Source: Clavibacter sepedonicus (GTDB lineage: Bacteria; Actinomycetota; Actinomycetes; Actinomycetales; Microbacteriaceae). Taken from it: DNA of 64,000 nucleotides. Positions 52,921-61,577 of this stretch are shown here, one piece after another. Location of the stretch: the NCBI RefSeq assembly GCF_000069225.1, contig NC_010407.1, positions 434,001-498,000 on the forward strand. Direction: 5' to 3'. Position numbers and translations under genes: made by a program. Position 1 is the first letter of the stretch, and every line of letters begins with the position of its first letter. The notes below the pieces were generated by a model. It worked only from the letters and a program-made list of their open reading frames with translations, was not told the origin of the DNA and searched no databases.

Positions 52921-53065
52921 GGGACGAGCCTAGGACGGCGCCCGGCGGGCGACCGGGGCGTGGTCGCTGCGCGAGCACCCCTCGGCGGCCCGTAATATTG
53001 CACATGGCAGTGCGCGTCCGTCCGGGGCCGACCGCCGCCCGAGACCCGCCGTCATCGAGAGGCCC

Positions 53066-54458
53066 ATGGACGACCAGAGCACGCCCCTGCCCCCGCCCGA
53101 GCGCTCCGGGCGGTCGCCGCGCGACGCCGTCTCCGCGGTCGTCGTGGCGGGCGACGCCGGATCCACGATCGCGGCCACGCTGACGTCGATCCTGGGGCAG
53201 ACCATCCCCCCCGGAGCGCGTGGTGGTCGTGGTCGCGGGCAGCCGCGACGACACCTTCGCCGTGGCGCGGACCTTCAACGGACGCCACGAGCGCGCCGTG
53301 CCCGGCGCGGGTCCCGCCAGCACGACGGTCACGGTCATCGACCGCGGCCCGCGCGAGAGCTCGCTCCGCTCGGCCTACGGCTTCGCGCTCCGGCTGGTCG
53401 GCGACGCGGAGCGCGTGCTGCTCGTCTCGCCCGACGCCGAGCTGGAACCCGACGTGCTCGAGCTCCTCACCGCCGCCCTCGAGCGGGATCCGGGCACCTC
53501 ATCGGTGTCCGCGAGCCTCGATCCCCGGCCGAGCGGATCCCGCGGCCCCCTCGCGGGCGCCCTCCGGCTCCTGCAGCGCCACTGGGTCATGGGCGCCGTC
53601 GAGACCGGCACCGACCTCGGCCTCTCCGGCCCGGTGCCGCTCGCTCCCGCGACGCTCCTGCAGCTCCCCGCGCACGACGCGGGGTCGTCCGCCTCTGCCA
53701 CCGCCTCGTCGGAGGGGATGCTCACCGCCCTCCTCGCCGGCGACGACCGCTCGGCCCTGGTCCCCGGCGCGCGCGCCCGCGTCGACACCGCCGTCACGTG
53801 GGGGATGATGCGCGAGCGACGCGACCGGTGGGGAGCCCACGTCGCCCGGATGGCGCGCGGCGGCTCGTCCGCCGACGTCGGCGACCGGCGTCGCGCGCGC
53901 CTGGCGTCCCTGCGCATCGGCGTCGGGCCCGTCCTCCGGTTCGTGTCGTTCGCCCTGGTGGTCCTGTACGTGGCGGCCGCGGGGATCCAGGGCATCCTGG
54001 AGCCCGCATGGTGGTGGGTCGTCCCCGTCGTGGTGCGGCTGCCGCTGCACATCCGCACCCTCCGCCGGATCCGCGAACGCACCGCCGCCGACGTCCTCTT
54101 CGGCGCGACGTTCCTCCCTCTCGAGACAGCCGAGGCGGCGTACGGCGTCTCCCGCATCCGCGACGGCCTGCACCGGATGGCTCCCGCGGCCCGGCGCGGC
54201 GGCCCCTCCGCGGCCGAGACCGTACCGCCCTTCTCCGCGGTCGACGCCGTGGCCGTCGTCGTCGTCGGAGTCCTCGTCGTCGGAGTCCTCGCGGCGGCCG
54301 AGGTCGGGGGTCCCGCATCGGCCGGCCTCACCACGGCCGTCGGCTGGACGGCATGCGTCGTCACCGCCGCCGACATCGTCATGGCGCTGCTGCGCCTGCT
54401 CGTCGCCCACGGCGGGCCGTTCGCCCGCCCGGCCACGCCGGGTGGATCCGCGGCCTAG
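53066..54458 (+). pseudogene. glycosyltransferase (family 2-like) disrupted by a frameshift in a C7 tract
   Basis: The reading frame opens at ATG 53066 with a GT2-like N-terminus (AVSAVVVAGDAGSTIAATLTSIL) and then shifts. After C7 at 53206-53212 the sense continues in the next frame (ERVVVVVAGSRDDTFAVARTF), through DAELEPDVLELL to C-terminal membrane helices and a TAG at 54456. Six Cs would restore a protein of 463 residues. This is an extra C: a mutation, a phase-variable slip or a sequencing error. An enzyme for a surface polysaccharide is likely. IS copy B sits in its stop codon. Confidence 0.8.
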
Positions 54459-54459
54459 G

Positions 54460-55527
54460 TGTACTGGGTCATGACGTTGGTGACACTCGGGCCGCGGGCG
54501 TGAGCCCGTGGCTTGAGTGGATTCGTTCAGTGTTGTAGTGCTCGATGAAGGGGTCAAGCGCGTCGGCGCGGTGTTGGTTGCTGGTGAAGGGTTGCCGGTA
54601 GGCCCACTCGGTCGCGAGGGTCCGGTTGAAGCGCTCGACCTTGCCGTTCTGCCAGGGGCAGTGCGGGCGGATGAACTTCTGCCGCGCGCCCAGGTCCTGG
54701 ACGGCGTTCTTGAACGCGGTCGAGTGCCGGTAGGCGAACGCGTTGTCCGTGATGACCCGCTCGATCCGGGTGATCCCGCGCCCGGCGAAGTACGCCGCTG
54801 CGCGGGTCAGGAACCCGGCCGCGGTCGCGCCTTTCTCATCGGGATGGATCTCCGCGTAGGCGAGACGGGTGTGGTCATCGACCGCGGCATGGACGTAATC
54901 GAACCCGATCCCGCGGCCGCGGACCTGCTCGCTGCGCCCGTGGACCCGCCAGCCGCCTCCGTCCGGGATCCTCCCGAGCTTCTTCACGTCCACGTGGATC
55001 AGATCACCCGGATGCTCGTGCTCATACCGGTGCGCCGTTGACCGGGATGCCCGGATCACGGCCCCGGTGACGGGGTCCAACCATGCCAACGGCGGCGCCC
55101 CGTGCCGGCGCAGGATGCGGGAGATCGTACGGGATGGAACACCTGTCACCGGCGCCAGCCGCGCAGGACCCGCCCGCAACTGGGCCCGCGCTTCCAGCAC
55201 GGCCCGTTCCCGCTCCGGGCTCGTTCGCCTCGGTACTGACCGGGGCCGCGATGACCGATCCGTCAGCCCTCGCAGCCCCTCGGCACGGAACCGGTTCACC
55301 CATCGATGCGCGCACTGCCGCGACACCCCCAGCTCCCGCGCGACGTGCGCGACCGGCCGACGATCCTCCACCACCCGCCGCACGAGGAGAACCCTCCCGT
55401 GAACCGTCAGACGAGCATTACCGTGGGACATCGAGGCCTCCTGGCGATGGTTGAACTGAACAGCTCCATCAAGCCAGGAGGCCTCTTCACACGCCCCGAA
55501 GTGTCACCAACGTCATGGCCGAGTACA
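54460..55527 (-). mobile_element. IS481-family element, type 2, copy B
   Basis: 1068 bp, same orientation and almost the same sequence as copy A, 8284 bp further. Flanks are CCTAGG on the left (54454-54459) and GCTAGG on the right (55528-55533), again not an exact 6-bp duplication. Its left flank equals the right flank of copy A. The inverted repeat over the transposase SD is at 55433-55445/55473-55485. Confidence 0.95.
54469..55431 (-). CDS. IS481-family transposase, copy B
   Basis: 320 residues, intact, with the DDE residues of copy A. The only protein difference I see is Arg218 for His218. Start ATG, SD AGGAGG within an inverted-repeat arm, TGA stop inside the element. Probably active or recently active, given near identity of copies. 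Confidence 0.95.
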   Translation of the reverse strand: MSHGNARLTVHGRVLLVRRVVEDRRPVAHVARELGVSRQCAHRWVNRFRAEGLRGLTDRSSRPRSVPRRTSPERERAVLEARAQLRAGPARLAPVTGVPSRTISRILRRHGAPPLAWLDPVTGAVIRASRSTAHRYEHEHPGDLIHVDVKKLGRIPDGGGWRVHGRSEQVRGRGIGFDYVHAAVDDHTRLAYAEIHPDEKGATAAGFLTRAAAYFAGRGITRIERVITDNAFAYRHSTAFKNAVQDLGARQKFIRPHCPWQNGKVERFNRTLATEWAYRQPFTSNQHRADALDPFIEHYNTERIHSSHGLTPAARVSPTS

Positions 55528-55528
55528 G

Positions 55529-56365
55529 CTAGGCGTCGCGGCGGCGGAACAGGAGGGCCGCGGCGGTCGCCGGGATCACGAGCCACGCCGCGGTGGCCGC
55601 GACCTCGAGGAGCGTCGTCGGCGGCGGGGCGATGCTCCCGGTCGTGCCCGTCAGGATCCGGCCGGCGGTCGTGAGCAGCAGGTCGTAGACGGCCACGTCC
55701 CCGATGTCGGGCACCAGTGCGACGAGCTGGGGCAGCACGAGCTGGATGGCGATGAGGGCGGTGATCGCGGCGACGCCGCTGCGCATCATGGTCGCGAGCG
55801 CCAGCCCGAGGAGGGCGACCATCGCGAGGTAGGCGCCGGATCCGAGCAGCGGCCCGAGCACGCCCCAGGACGCGAGGCTGCCGTCGTAGCCGACGTCGGC
55901 GCGCGTGCCGGCGGTCAGCAGGTAGGCGCCGAGGCCGGGGATCACGCCGAGCCCGAACGCGACCAGCGCGACCGCGAGCGCCTTCGCGGACAGCGCCTCG
56001 AGGCGGTCCGGCACCGCGGCGAGCGTGGAGGCGATCGTGCCGCTCGAGTACTCGGAGCCCATCGCGAGCACGCCGAGCACGCCGACGACGATCTGGCTGA
56101 GCAGCAGGGGAGTGGTGAGGATCGCGGCCGTGCCCGCATCTGCCATCGTCGACGAGGCACCCGCGGGCATCGGGTTCGCCACGAGGGACGCCGCCACGCT
56201 GATGCCTACCCCGGCGAGCACGACCAGCACGGCGGTCCAGCGGGTGGAGCGGAGCGTCGCGAGCTTCAGCAGCTCCGCATGGGTCGCGCGCCGGAACGTG
56301 AGCCGCGTGCGCCGAGCATCGCGGGAGGCGTGCGGTCGGCGGGTGGATCGGGTGGGCGGGGTCAT
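55529..56365 (-). CDS. ABC-2-type transporter permease
   Basis: A 278-residue membrane protein with six hydrophobic segments and the ABC-2 pattern: HAELLKLATLRSTRWTAVLVVL, MGSEYSSGTIASTLAAVPDR, LLFRRRDA at the end. It normally pairs with an ATPase to export a drug, lipid or peptide, but no ATPase gene is adjacent: upstream are small unrelated membrane genes and downstream is IS copy B. The stop TAG lies in the GCTAGG at the IS edge. A partner may have been separated by rearrangement. Confidence 0.85.
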   Translation of the reverse strand: MTPPTRSTRRPHASRDARRTRLTFRRATHAELLKLATLRSTRWTAVLVVLAGVGISVAASLVANPMPAGASSTMADAGTAAILTTPLLLSQIVVGVLGVLAMGSEYSSGTIASTLAAVPDRLEALSAKALAVALVAFGLGVIPGLGAYLLTAGTRADVGYDGSLASWGVLGPLLGSGAYLAMVALLGLALATMMRSGVAAITALIAIQLVLPQLVALVPDIGDVAVYDLLLTTAGRILTGTTGSIAPPPTTLLEVAATAAWLVIPATAAALLFRRRDA

Positions 56366-56500
56366 GCGCCCGACGCTACGGAGCGGACACCGGGTGCCGC
56401 GTCAGGCGGCGGTGCCGCGCGGATGGGCTGCGGGTGCCGGGGCGCCGGTCGCATTTCGGCACCCGGGGACACCCTGCGCCGCGGGCTCTGGCGCGGTCGG

Positions 56501-56860
56501 TCAGTCCCCGGGATCCGGATCCGTTGCCGGGCGGGCCGCGAGGCGGATCATCGCGCGGACGTAGAGGAGGACGGAGCCCGCGAGGGCGGCCGCCCCGACC
56601 CACGGCGGATCGAAGGAGCCCGTCACGAGGAGGGCGCCGATGATCAGCGAGACGACGAACCAGAGCGTCCCGGTCGGAGGCGCTGCGAGTGCTCGGTCGC
56701 GGCCGCGGACGCGCACGTACATGAAGACGGACAGCGCGAAGAGGGCAGCGGAGATCCACGGCGAGATGCCCGCGCCGGTGACGAGTAGCGGCCCGGAGAC
56801 GAGGCCGATCACCATCCAGAGCGTGCCGGTGGAGCGGGCGTCGGGGGTGTCGTCGGCCAT
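56501..56860 (-). CDS. small membrane protein with internal duplication
   Basis: A 119-residue membrane protein built from two copies of a two-helix unit (about residues 11-51 and 63-102). Both follow TGTLW-x-V-x2-L-x2-G-x-LLVTG, then PW, AA, SV and YVR. Four membrane helices are predicted. Function is unknown. It is followed by 135 bp of spacer before the ABC permease and preceded by the RDD gene on the same strand 26 nt away. Confidence 0.75.
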   Translation of the reverse strand: MADDTPDARSTGTLWMVIGLVSGPLLVTGAGISPWISAALFALSVFMYVRVRGRDRALAAPPTGTLWFVVSLIIGALLVTGSFDPPWVGAAALAGSVLLYVRAMIRLAARPATDPDPGD

Positions 56861-56886
56861 GCATCCACCCTACGGACGGGGTCGGA

Positions 56887-57417
56887 TCACGCGCGAGGAG
56901 CCGATCGCGCGACGACCGTCCCCGCGATCCTGTCGTACGGCGTGCGGCCCGAGCCGATGAGAAGCGTCAGGAGCCAGACCGCGGGGAGCACGTAGGCGAT
57001 CACCGTCACCGCCTCCACGCCCGGCGGGACGGAGCCGAGGGAATCGCTCGTGCCGACGATCGCGTAAGCGGCCACATGCCCGACGGTCCAGGGCAGCGCG
57101 ACCTTGAGGGCGTTGCGGAGCAGCGCACGGCGGAAGGGGAGCGCGTCACCGGTCCGGGCGTCCTGGACGACCAGCCGCCGCGCGCGCTTGCCGGGCGTCG
57201 CCTGACGCGGTCCCGACTCCAGCACGGCGAGCACGATCGTGATCGGCACCACCGTCGCCAGCGCTGCCAGGACGTTCGCCGCGACCGGCGGGAGCGGCAT
57301 CGTGGCGCCCACCACGAGCAAGGGGACGGCGACGGCTGCGACCAGCGCGGACCACACGCACAGGAAGAGCCAGTCGATCAGGACGGCGAGGACGCGGTCG
57401 CCGGGGTGCCGGGTCAT
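56887..57417 (-). CDS. RDD-family membrane protein
   Basis: A 176-residue RDD protein. It has GDRVLAVLIDWLFLCVWSALV (the R-D pair of the family) and GPRQATPGKRARRLVVQDARTG (the conserved TPGK loop), plus RTPYDRIAGTVV at the end. Four hydrophobic segments. The function is unclear, perhaps ion or small-molecule transport. ATG at 57417 is chosen because TAGGGT (plus-strand 57425-57430) lies 7 nt away; an ATG six codons earlier overlaps that -10. Confidence 0.88.
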   Translation of the reverse strand: MTRHPGDRVLAVLIDWLFLCVWSALVAAVAVPLLVVGATMPLPPVAANVLAALATVVPITIVLAVLESGPRQATPGKRARRLVVQDARTGDALPFRRALLRNALKVALPWTVGHVAAYAIVGTSDSLGSVPPGVEAVTVIAYVLPAVWLLTLLIGSGRTPYDRIAGTVVARSAPRA

Positions 57418-57477
57418 GGACGCGACCCTATCCATCGCGGGCGGGCTGGCCGGGATGTCGGCCCCGACGCGAGCGCA

Positions 57478-58257
57478 TCAGCGCCCCGCCACCTCCAGCG
57501 CGCGGACCGTCGCCGGGAGGAAAGGCAGGAACGCGCTCGCCCAGACGCGGTAGCCGCGGTCGTTCGGGTGGAAGAGGTCGCCGGCGGCCTGGGTGAGCGC
57601 GAGGACGGCGGTCTGGCGGCGGGTGATGCGGTGCAGCGGCGCGAGGCGGAGGCCGCGGTCCGTGGCGAGGCGGCGGACGATCTCGTTGGCGACCCGCACC
57701 TTCCGCTCGCTCGTCGGGAAGTGGAAGCACGGCAGGTCGGCCACGACGGTGGTCGGCGGGACGGCGTCGAGGATCCGGCCGAGGTCGTGCTCGAACGCGA
57801 CCGGCTCGAAGGCGGCGATGTCGTTGGCGCCGATCGCCAGGGTCACCACGTCGGGCCGCAGCTTGGCGAGGCGGGGGAGCTGGTACTCGACGAGGTCGGC
57901 GACGCGGGCGCCCGAGACGCTGAGGTTCACGGTGCGGACCGAGCGGCCGCTCAGGGCGCGGATCCGGTCGGCGAGGATCCCGACGTAGCCGCTGCCGGGC
58001 CGGCTCGCGCCGATGCCCTGCGCGGTCGAGTCGCCGAGCGCCACGTAGAGGAGGTCGCCCTCGGTCTTCGCGTGCTCACGCCACCAGGCCGAGTTCACGG
58101 GGAGCGTCTCGTTGAGGACCACGGCGCGCTCGCGGCGGCCGGCCTCGAAGCGGCGCGGGACGACGAGGGCTGCGGCCGCGAGTCCGCCGAGCGCGGCGGT
58201 GGCGGAGGCGATGACGGCGGCGGGGCGGGTGGGGCGGGTGGATCTGTGGGGCACCAC
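57478..58257 (-). CDS. SGNH/GDSL-family hydrolase
   Basis: A 259-residue SGNH hydrolase. Block I YVALGDSTAQGIGA holds the nucleophile Ser, block III is AIGANDI (Asn), and block V DLFHPNDRGY gives Asp and His. An N-terminal helix (AAVIASATAALGGLAAAALVV) anchors or exports it, so it likely acts outside on lipid or sugar esters. Two GTG codons occur in tandem. A TAGGCT -10 (58261-58266) sits 6 nt from the second, which may be the true start (58254). Confidence 0.88.
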   Translation of the reverse strand: MVPHRSTRPTRPAAVIASATAALGGLAAAALVVPRRFEAGRRERAVVLNETLPVNSAWWREHAKTEGDLLYVALGDSTAQGIGASRPGSGYVGILADRIRALSGRSVRTVNLSVSGARVADLVEYQLPRLAKLRPDVVTLAIGANDIAAFEPVAFEHDLGRILDAVPPTTVVADLPCFHFPTSERKVRVANEIVRRLATDRGLRLAPLHRITRRQTAVLALTQAAGDLFHPNDRGYRVWASAFLPFLPATVRALEVAGR

Positions 58258-58308
58258 GGGAGCCTACGCTCGTGGATCCGGGTGCCGGCTGGTCGTGCGC
58301 GACACGGC

Positions 58309-59013
58309 CTACGTGTCCTCCGGCGCCCGCCCCGCCCCCGCGGGCACGAAGCGGTACCCCATGCCGGGATCGGTGAGCAGGTGCCGCGGGTGGGCCGGAT
58401 CCGGCTCGAGCTTCTTGCGCAGCTGCGCCACGTACAGGCGGAGGTAACCGCTGTCGTTCACGTGGGTCGGGCCCCAGATCTCGGTGAGGAGGGCCTGCCG
58501 CGAGACGAGCCGGTCGGGGTTCCGCACGAGCAGCTCGAGCACCTGCCACTCGGTGGGGGTGAGGCGCACGCGCTGGTCGCCGCGCGTGACGACGCGGGCG
58601 GCGAGGTCGACCGTCACGTCGGCGAAGGACACGCTCGCGCCGCGGTCCTCGTCGGCGGCGGCGCGGCGGCCGAGGGCGCGGATCCTGGCGAGCAGCTCGT
58701 CGATGGAGAACGGCTTGGTCACGTAGTCGTCGGCGCCCGCATCCAGCGCCTCCACCTTGTCGGCCGCGCCCGAGCGGCCGGAGACCACGAGGATCGGCGC
58801 GGTCGACCAGAGCCGGAGCGCCTGGATCACCTCGACGCCGTCGAGCCGCGGCATGCCGAGGTCGATCATGTAGAGGTCGGGCTTCTCGGCGACGGCCGCG
58901 CGGACGGCGGCGGCGCCGTCCTCCGCCGTGACGATGTCGTAGCCGAGGCTCGTGAGGGTGATGCGCAGGGCCCGGAGGATCTGCTGGTCGTCGTCGGCGA
59001 TGAGGATCTTCAC
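58309..59013 (-). CDS. kdpE: KdpE-type response regulator
   Basis: A 234-residue OmpR-family regulator. Receiver domain (1-120) with ILIADDDQQIL, phospho-acceptor Asp in YMIDLGMPRLDG, and YVTKPFS with the conserved Lys. The C-terminal winged helix has VRLTPTEWQVLELLVRNPDRLVS and DSGYLRLYVAQLRKKLE, as in KdpE. It should activate kdpFABC at low potassium when phosphorylated by KdpD. Its GTG overlaps the kdpD stop (GTGA). The partner kinase is frameshifted here. Confidence 0.93.
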   Translation of the reverse strand: MKILIADDDQQILRALRITLTSLGYDIVTAEDGAAAVRAAVAEKPDLYMIDLGMPRLDGVEVIQALRLWSTAPILVVSGRSGAADKVEALDAGADDYVTKPFSIDELLARIRALGRRAAADEDRGASVSFADVTVDLAARVVTRGDQRVRLTPTEWQVLELLVRNPDRLVSRQALLTEIWGPTHVNDSGYLRLYVAQLRKKLEPDPAHPRHLLTDPGMGYRFVPAGAGRAPEDT

Positions 59014-61545
59014 GCGGACACCTGCTCGGAGTCGGTGTCGGGATCGGCGAGCGCGGGTTCGGCGGGCTCGGGCACGGGCGCGTCCGCCCGGCACGCCGGC
59101 AGCGCGACCACCATCGTGAGCCCGCCGCCCGGGGTGTCCTCGGCGGTGAGCGTGCCGCCCATCCCCTCCGTGAAGCCCTTCGAGAGCGCGAGGCCGAGGC
59201 CGAGGCCGGACGCGTTGTCGGTGTCGCCGAGGCGCTGGAACGGCACGAACATGTCGTCGCGGCGCTCGGGCGCGACGCCGGGGCCGTGGTCCACGACGCG
59301 GATCTCCACCGCGTCGGCGAACGCGCTCGTGCTGAGGCGCACGGGCACGCCGTCGGGCGCGTGCCGCACGGCGTTGCTCAGCAGGTTGACGACGACGCGC
59401 TCCAGGAGGCCCGGATCCGCGACAGCACCGGGGAGATCGGGCGCGAGGTCCAGCACGGCGTCGGCGGGGCCGAGGTCGAGCTCGTCGAGGGCGGCGAGCA
59501 CGACGTCGTCGAGGTCGACGTCCATGAGGCGCACGCCGAGCACGCCGGCCTGCACGCGGCTCACGTCGAGGAGGTCGGTGACGAGGTCGGCGAGCGTGCC
59601 GAGGCTCTCCTCAGCGGTGGCGAGCAGCTCCTCGCGGTCGCCGTCGGCCCAGGTCATGCCGGGGGAGCGGAGCGCGCTGACGGCGGCGGTCGCGGCGCTG
59701 AGCGGGCGGCGGAGATCGTGGCTGACGGCCGAGAGGAGGGCCGTGCGCACGCGGTCGGTCTGGGCGAGCGGGCCGACCTCGCGGGCGGTGTCGGAGAGGT
59801 CGCGGTGTTCGAGCGCGGCGTCGAGCTGGGCGGCGATCACCCGGAGGAGCCGGCGGCCGGACGCCTCGAGGTCGTCGCCGTAGAGCGTGAGCACGCCGCG
59901 GGATCCCACGGGCACGTCGGTCGCGGCGGCGCCCGTGACGACGCCGTCCCACGCGATGGTCTCGTCGCGGTCCACGAGCTTCACGCCCTGCAGGCCGAAC
60001 GCCTCGCGGGTGCGGCTCACGAGCGCGTGCACGGCGCCCTCGCCGCGGAGCACGGATCCCGACACGGTCGCCAGCAGCTCCGCCTCGGCGACCGCGAGGC
60101 GGGCGAGGCGGGTGCGGCGGGTGGCCTGGTCGACGATCCAGCTGACGAGCAGCGCGATGACCACGTAGAGCACGAGCGCGAGCAGGTGCAGCGGCTCGTC
60201 GACGGTGATCGTGTAGAGCGGGTCGATGAAGAAGTAGTCGAGCGTGAATCCCGAGAGCACGGCCGCGAACAGGGCCGGCCAGATCCCGCCGACGAGCGCG
60301 ACGAGCACCACGAGCAGCTGGTACGAGAGCACGTCGCTCGTGATGGAGTCGTCCGAGCGCGTGGCGGAGAGCAGCCAGGTGAGCAGCGGGCCGCCGCCGA
60401 GTGCGAGGACCCCGCCGAGGATCCGGCGCCGCATGCTGAGCGCGCCGCCCCGGACCCTGGGCAGCCGGAACCGCCCGCCCGCGGCCGCGTGCGTGACGAT
60501 GTGCACGTCGATGTCGCCGGACTCGCGGATCACCGTGGCGCCGATGCCGGGCCCGGTCGCCGCGGCGGCGAGGCGGCTGCGGCGGCTCACGCCGAGCACG
60601 AGCTGCGTGGCGTTGGAGGCGCGCGCGAACTCCACGAGCGCGCGCGGGATGTCGTCGCCGACGACCTGGTGGTAGCTGCCGCCGAGCGAGTCGACGAGCG
60701 CGCGCTGGCTGGCGAGCGCCTCGGGGCTGCCGGAGCGGAGGCCGTCCTGGCTGGAGACGTGGACGGCCATGAGCTCGCCGCCGGCCGAGCGGGCCGCGAT
60801 CCGGGCGCCGCGGCGCAGCAGCGTCTCGCCCTCGGGGCCGCCGGTGAGCGCCACGACCACGCGCTCGCGGGCCTCCCATCGCGCGTCGATCCCCTTCTCG
60901 TCGCGGTAGGCGGCGAGCGCGGTGTCGACCTCGTCGGCGAGCCAGAGCAGCGCGAGCTCGCGGAGCGCGGTGAGGTTGCCGAGCCGGAAGTAGTGGGAGA
61001 GGGCCGCGTCGATCCGCTCGGCCGGGTACACGCGCCCGCCGGCGAGCCGGTCGCGCAGGGCCTTGGGCGCGAGGTCGATCACCTCGATCTGGTGCGCCTC
61101 GCGGAGCACCCGGTCGGGGATCGTCTCGCGCTGCGGCACGCCCGTGATCTTCTCGACCACGTCGTTGAGGGAGGCGATGTGCTGGATGTTGACGGTGGAG
61201 ATCACGTCGATGCCTGCGTCGCGGATGAGGTCCACGTCCTGCCAGCGCTTCTTGTAGCGGCCGCCCGGGGCGTTGGTGTGGGCGAGCTCGTCGACGAGCG
61301 CGATGGTGGGCCGGCGGGCGATGACCGCGTCCACGTCGAGGTCGGTGATCTCCACCCCGCGGTGCGACACCTCGCGCCGCGGCAGGATCTCCAGCCCCTC
61401 GAGCATCGCGGCCGTGGGTCTCCACGTCCGCGACCACCACGTCCGCGCCCTCGTCGCGCAGCCGCTTGCCCTCCTCGAGCATCGCGTAGGTCTTGCCCAC
61501 GCCCGGCGCCGCTCCCAGCAGCACCCGCAGTCGACCGCGCTTCAT
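59010..61545 (-). pseudogene. kdpD: potassium sensor kinase KdpD, frameshifted near codon 46
   Basis: The N-terminus reads MKRGRLRVLLGAAPGVGKTY with its Walker A, through VETHGR (residue 46), and then loses frame. The rest continues in another frame from AMLEGLEILPRR to the end, with the Usp-like domain, four membrane helices, GAF, VSHDLRRPL (phospho-His) and ATPase motifs. Total length is 2536 nt; adding 11 nt restores 849 codons. The missing bases fit loss of one ACGGCCGCGAG copy (expected RETAAMLEG). The long fragment could be translated from an internal start. Confidence 0.85.
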
Positions 61546-61577
61546 CTGTCCTCTTCCTCGCCCGCGTGGTGCGGGCC

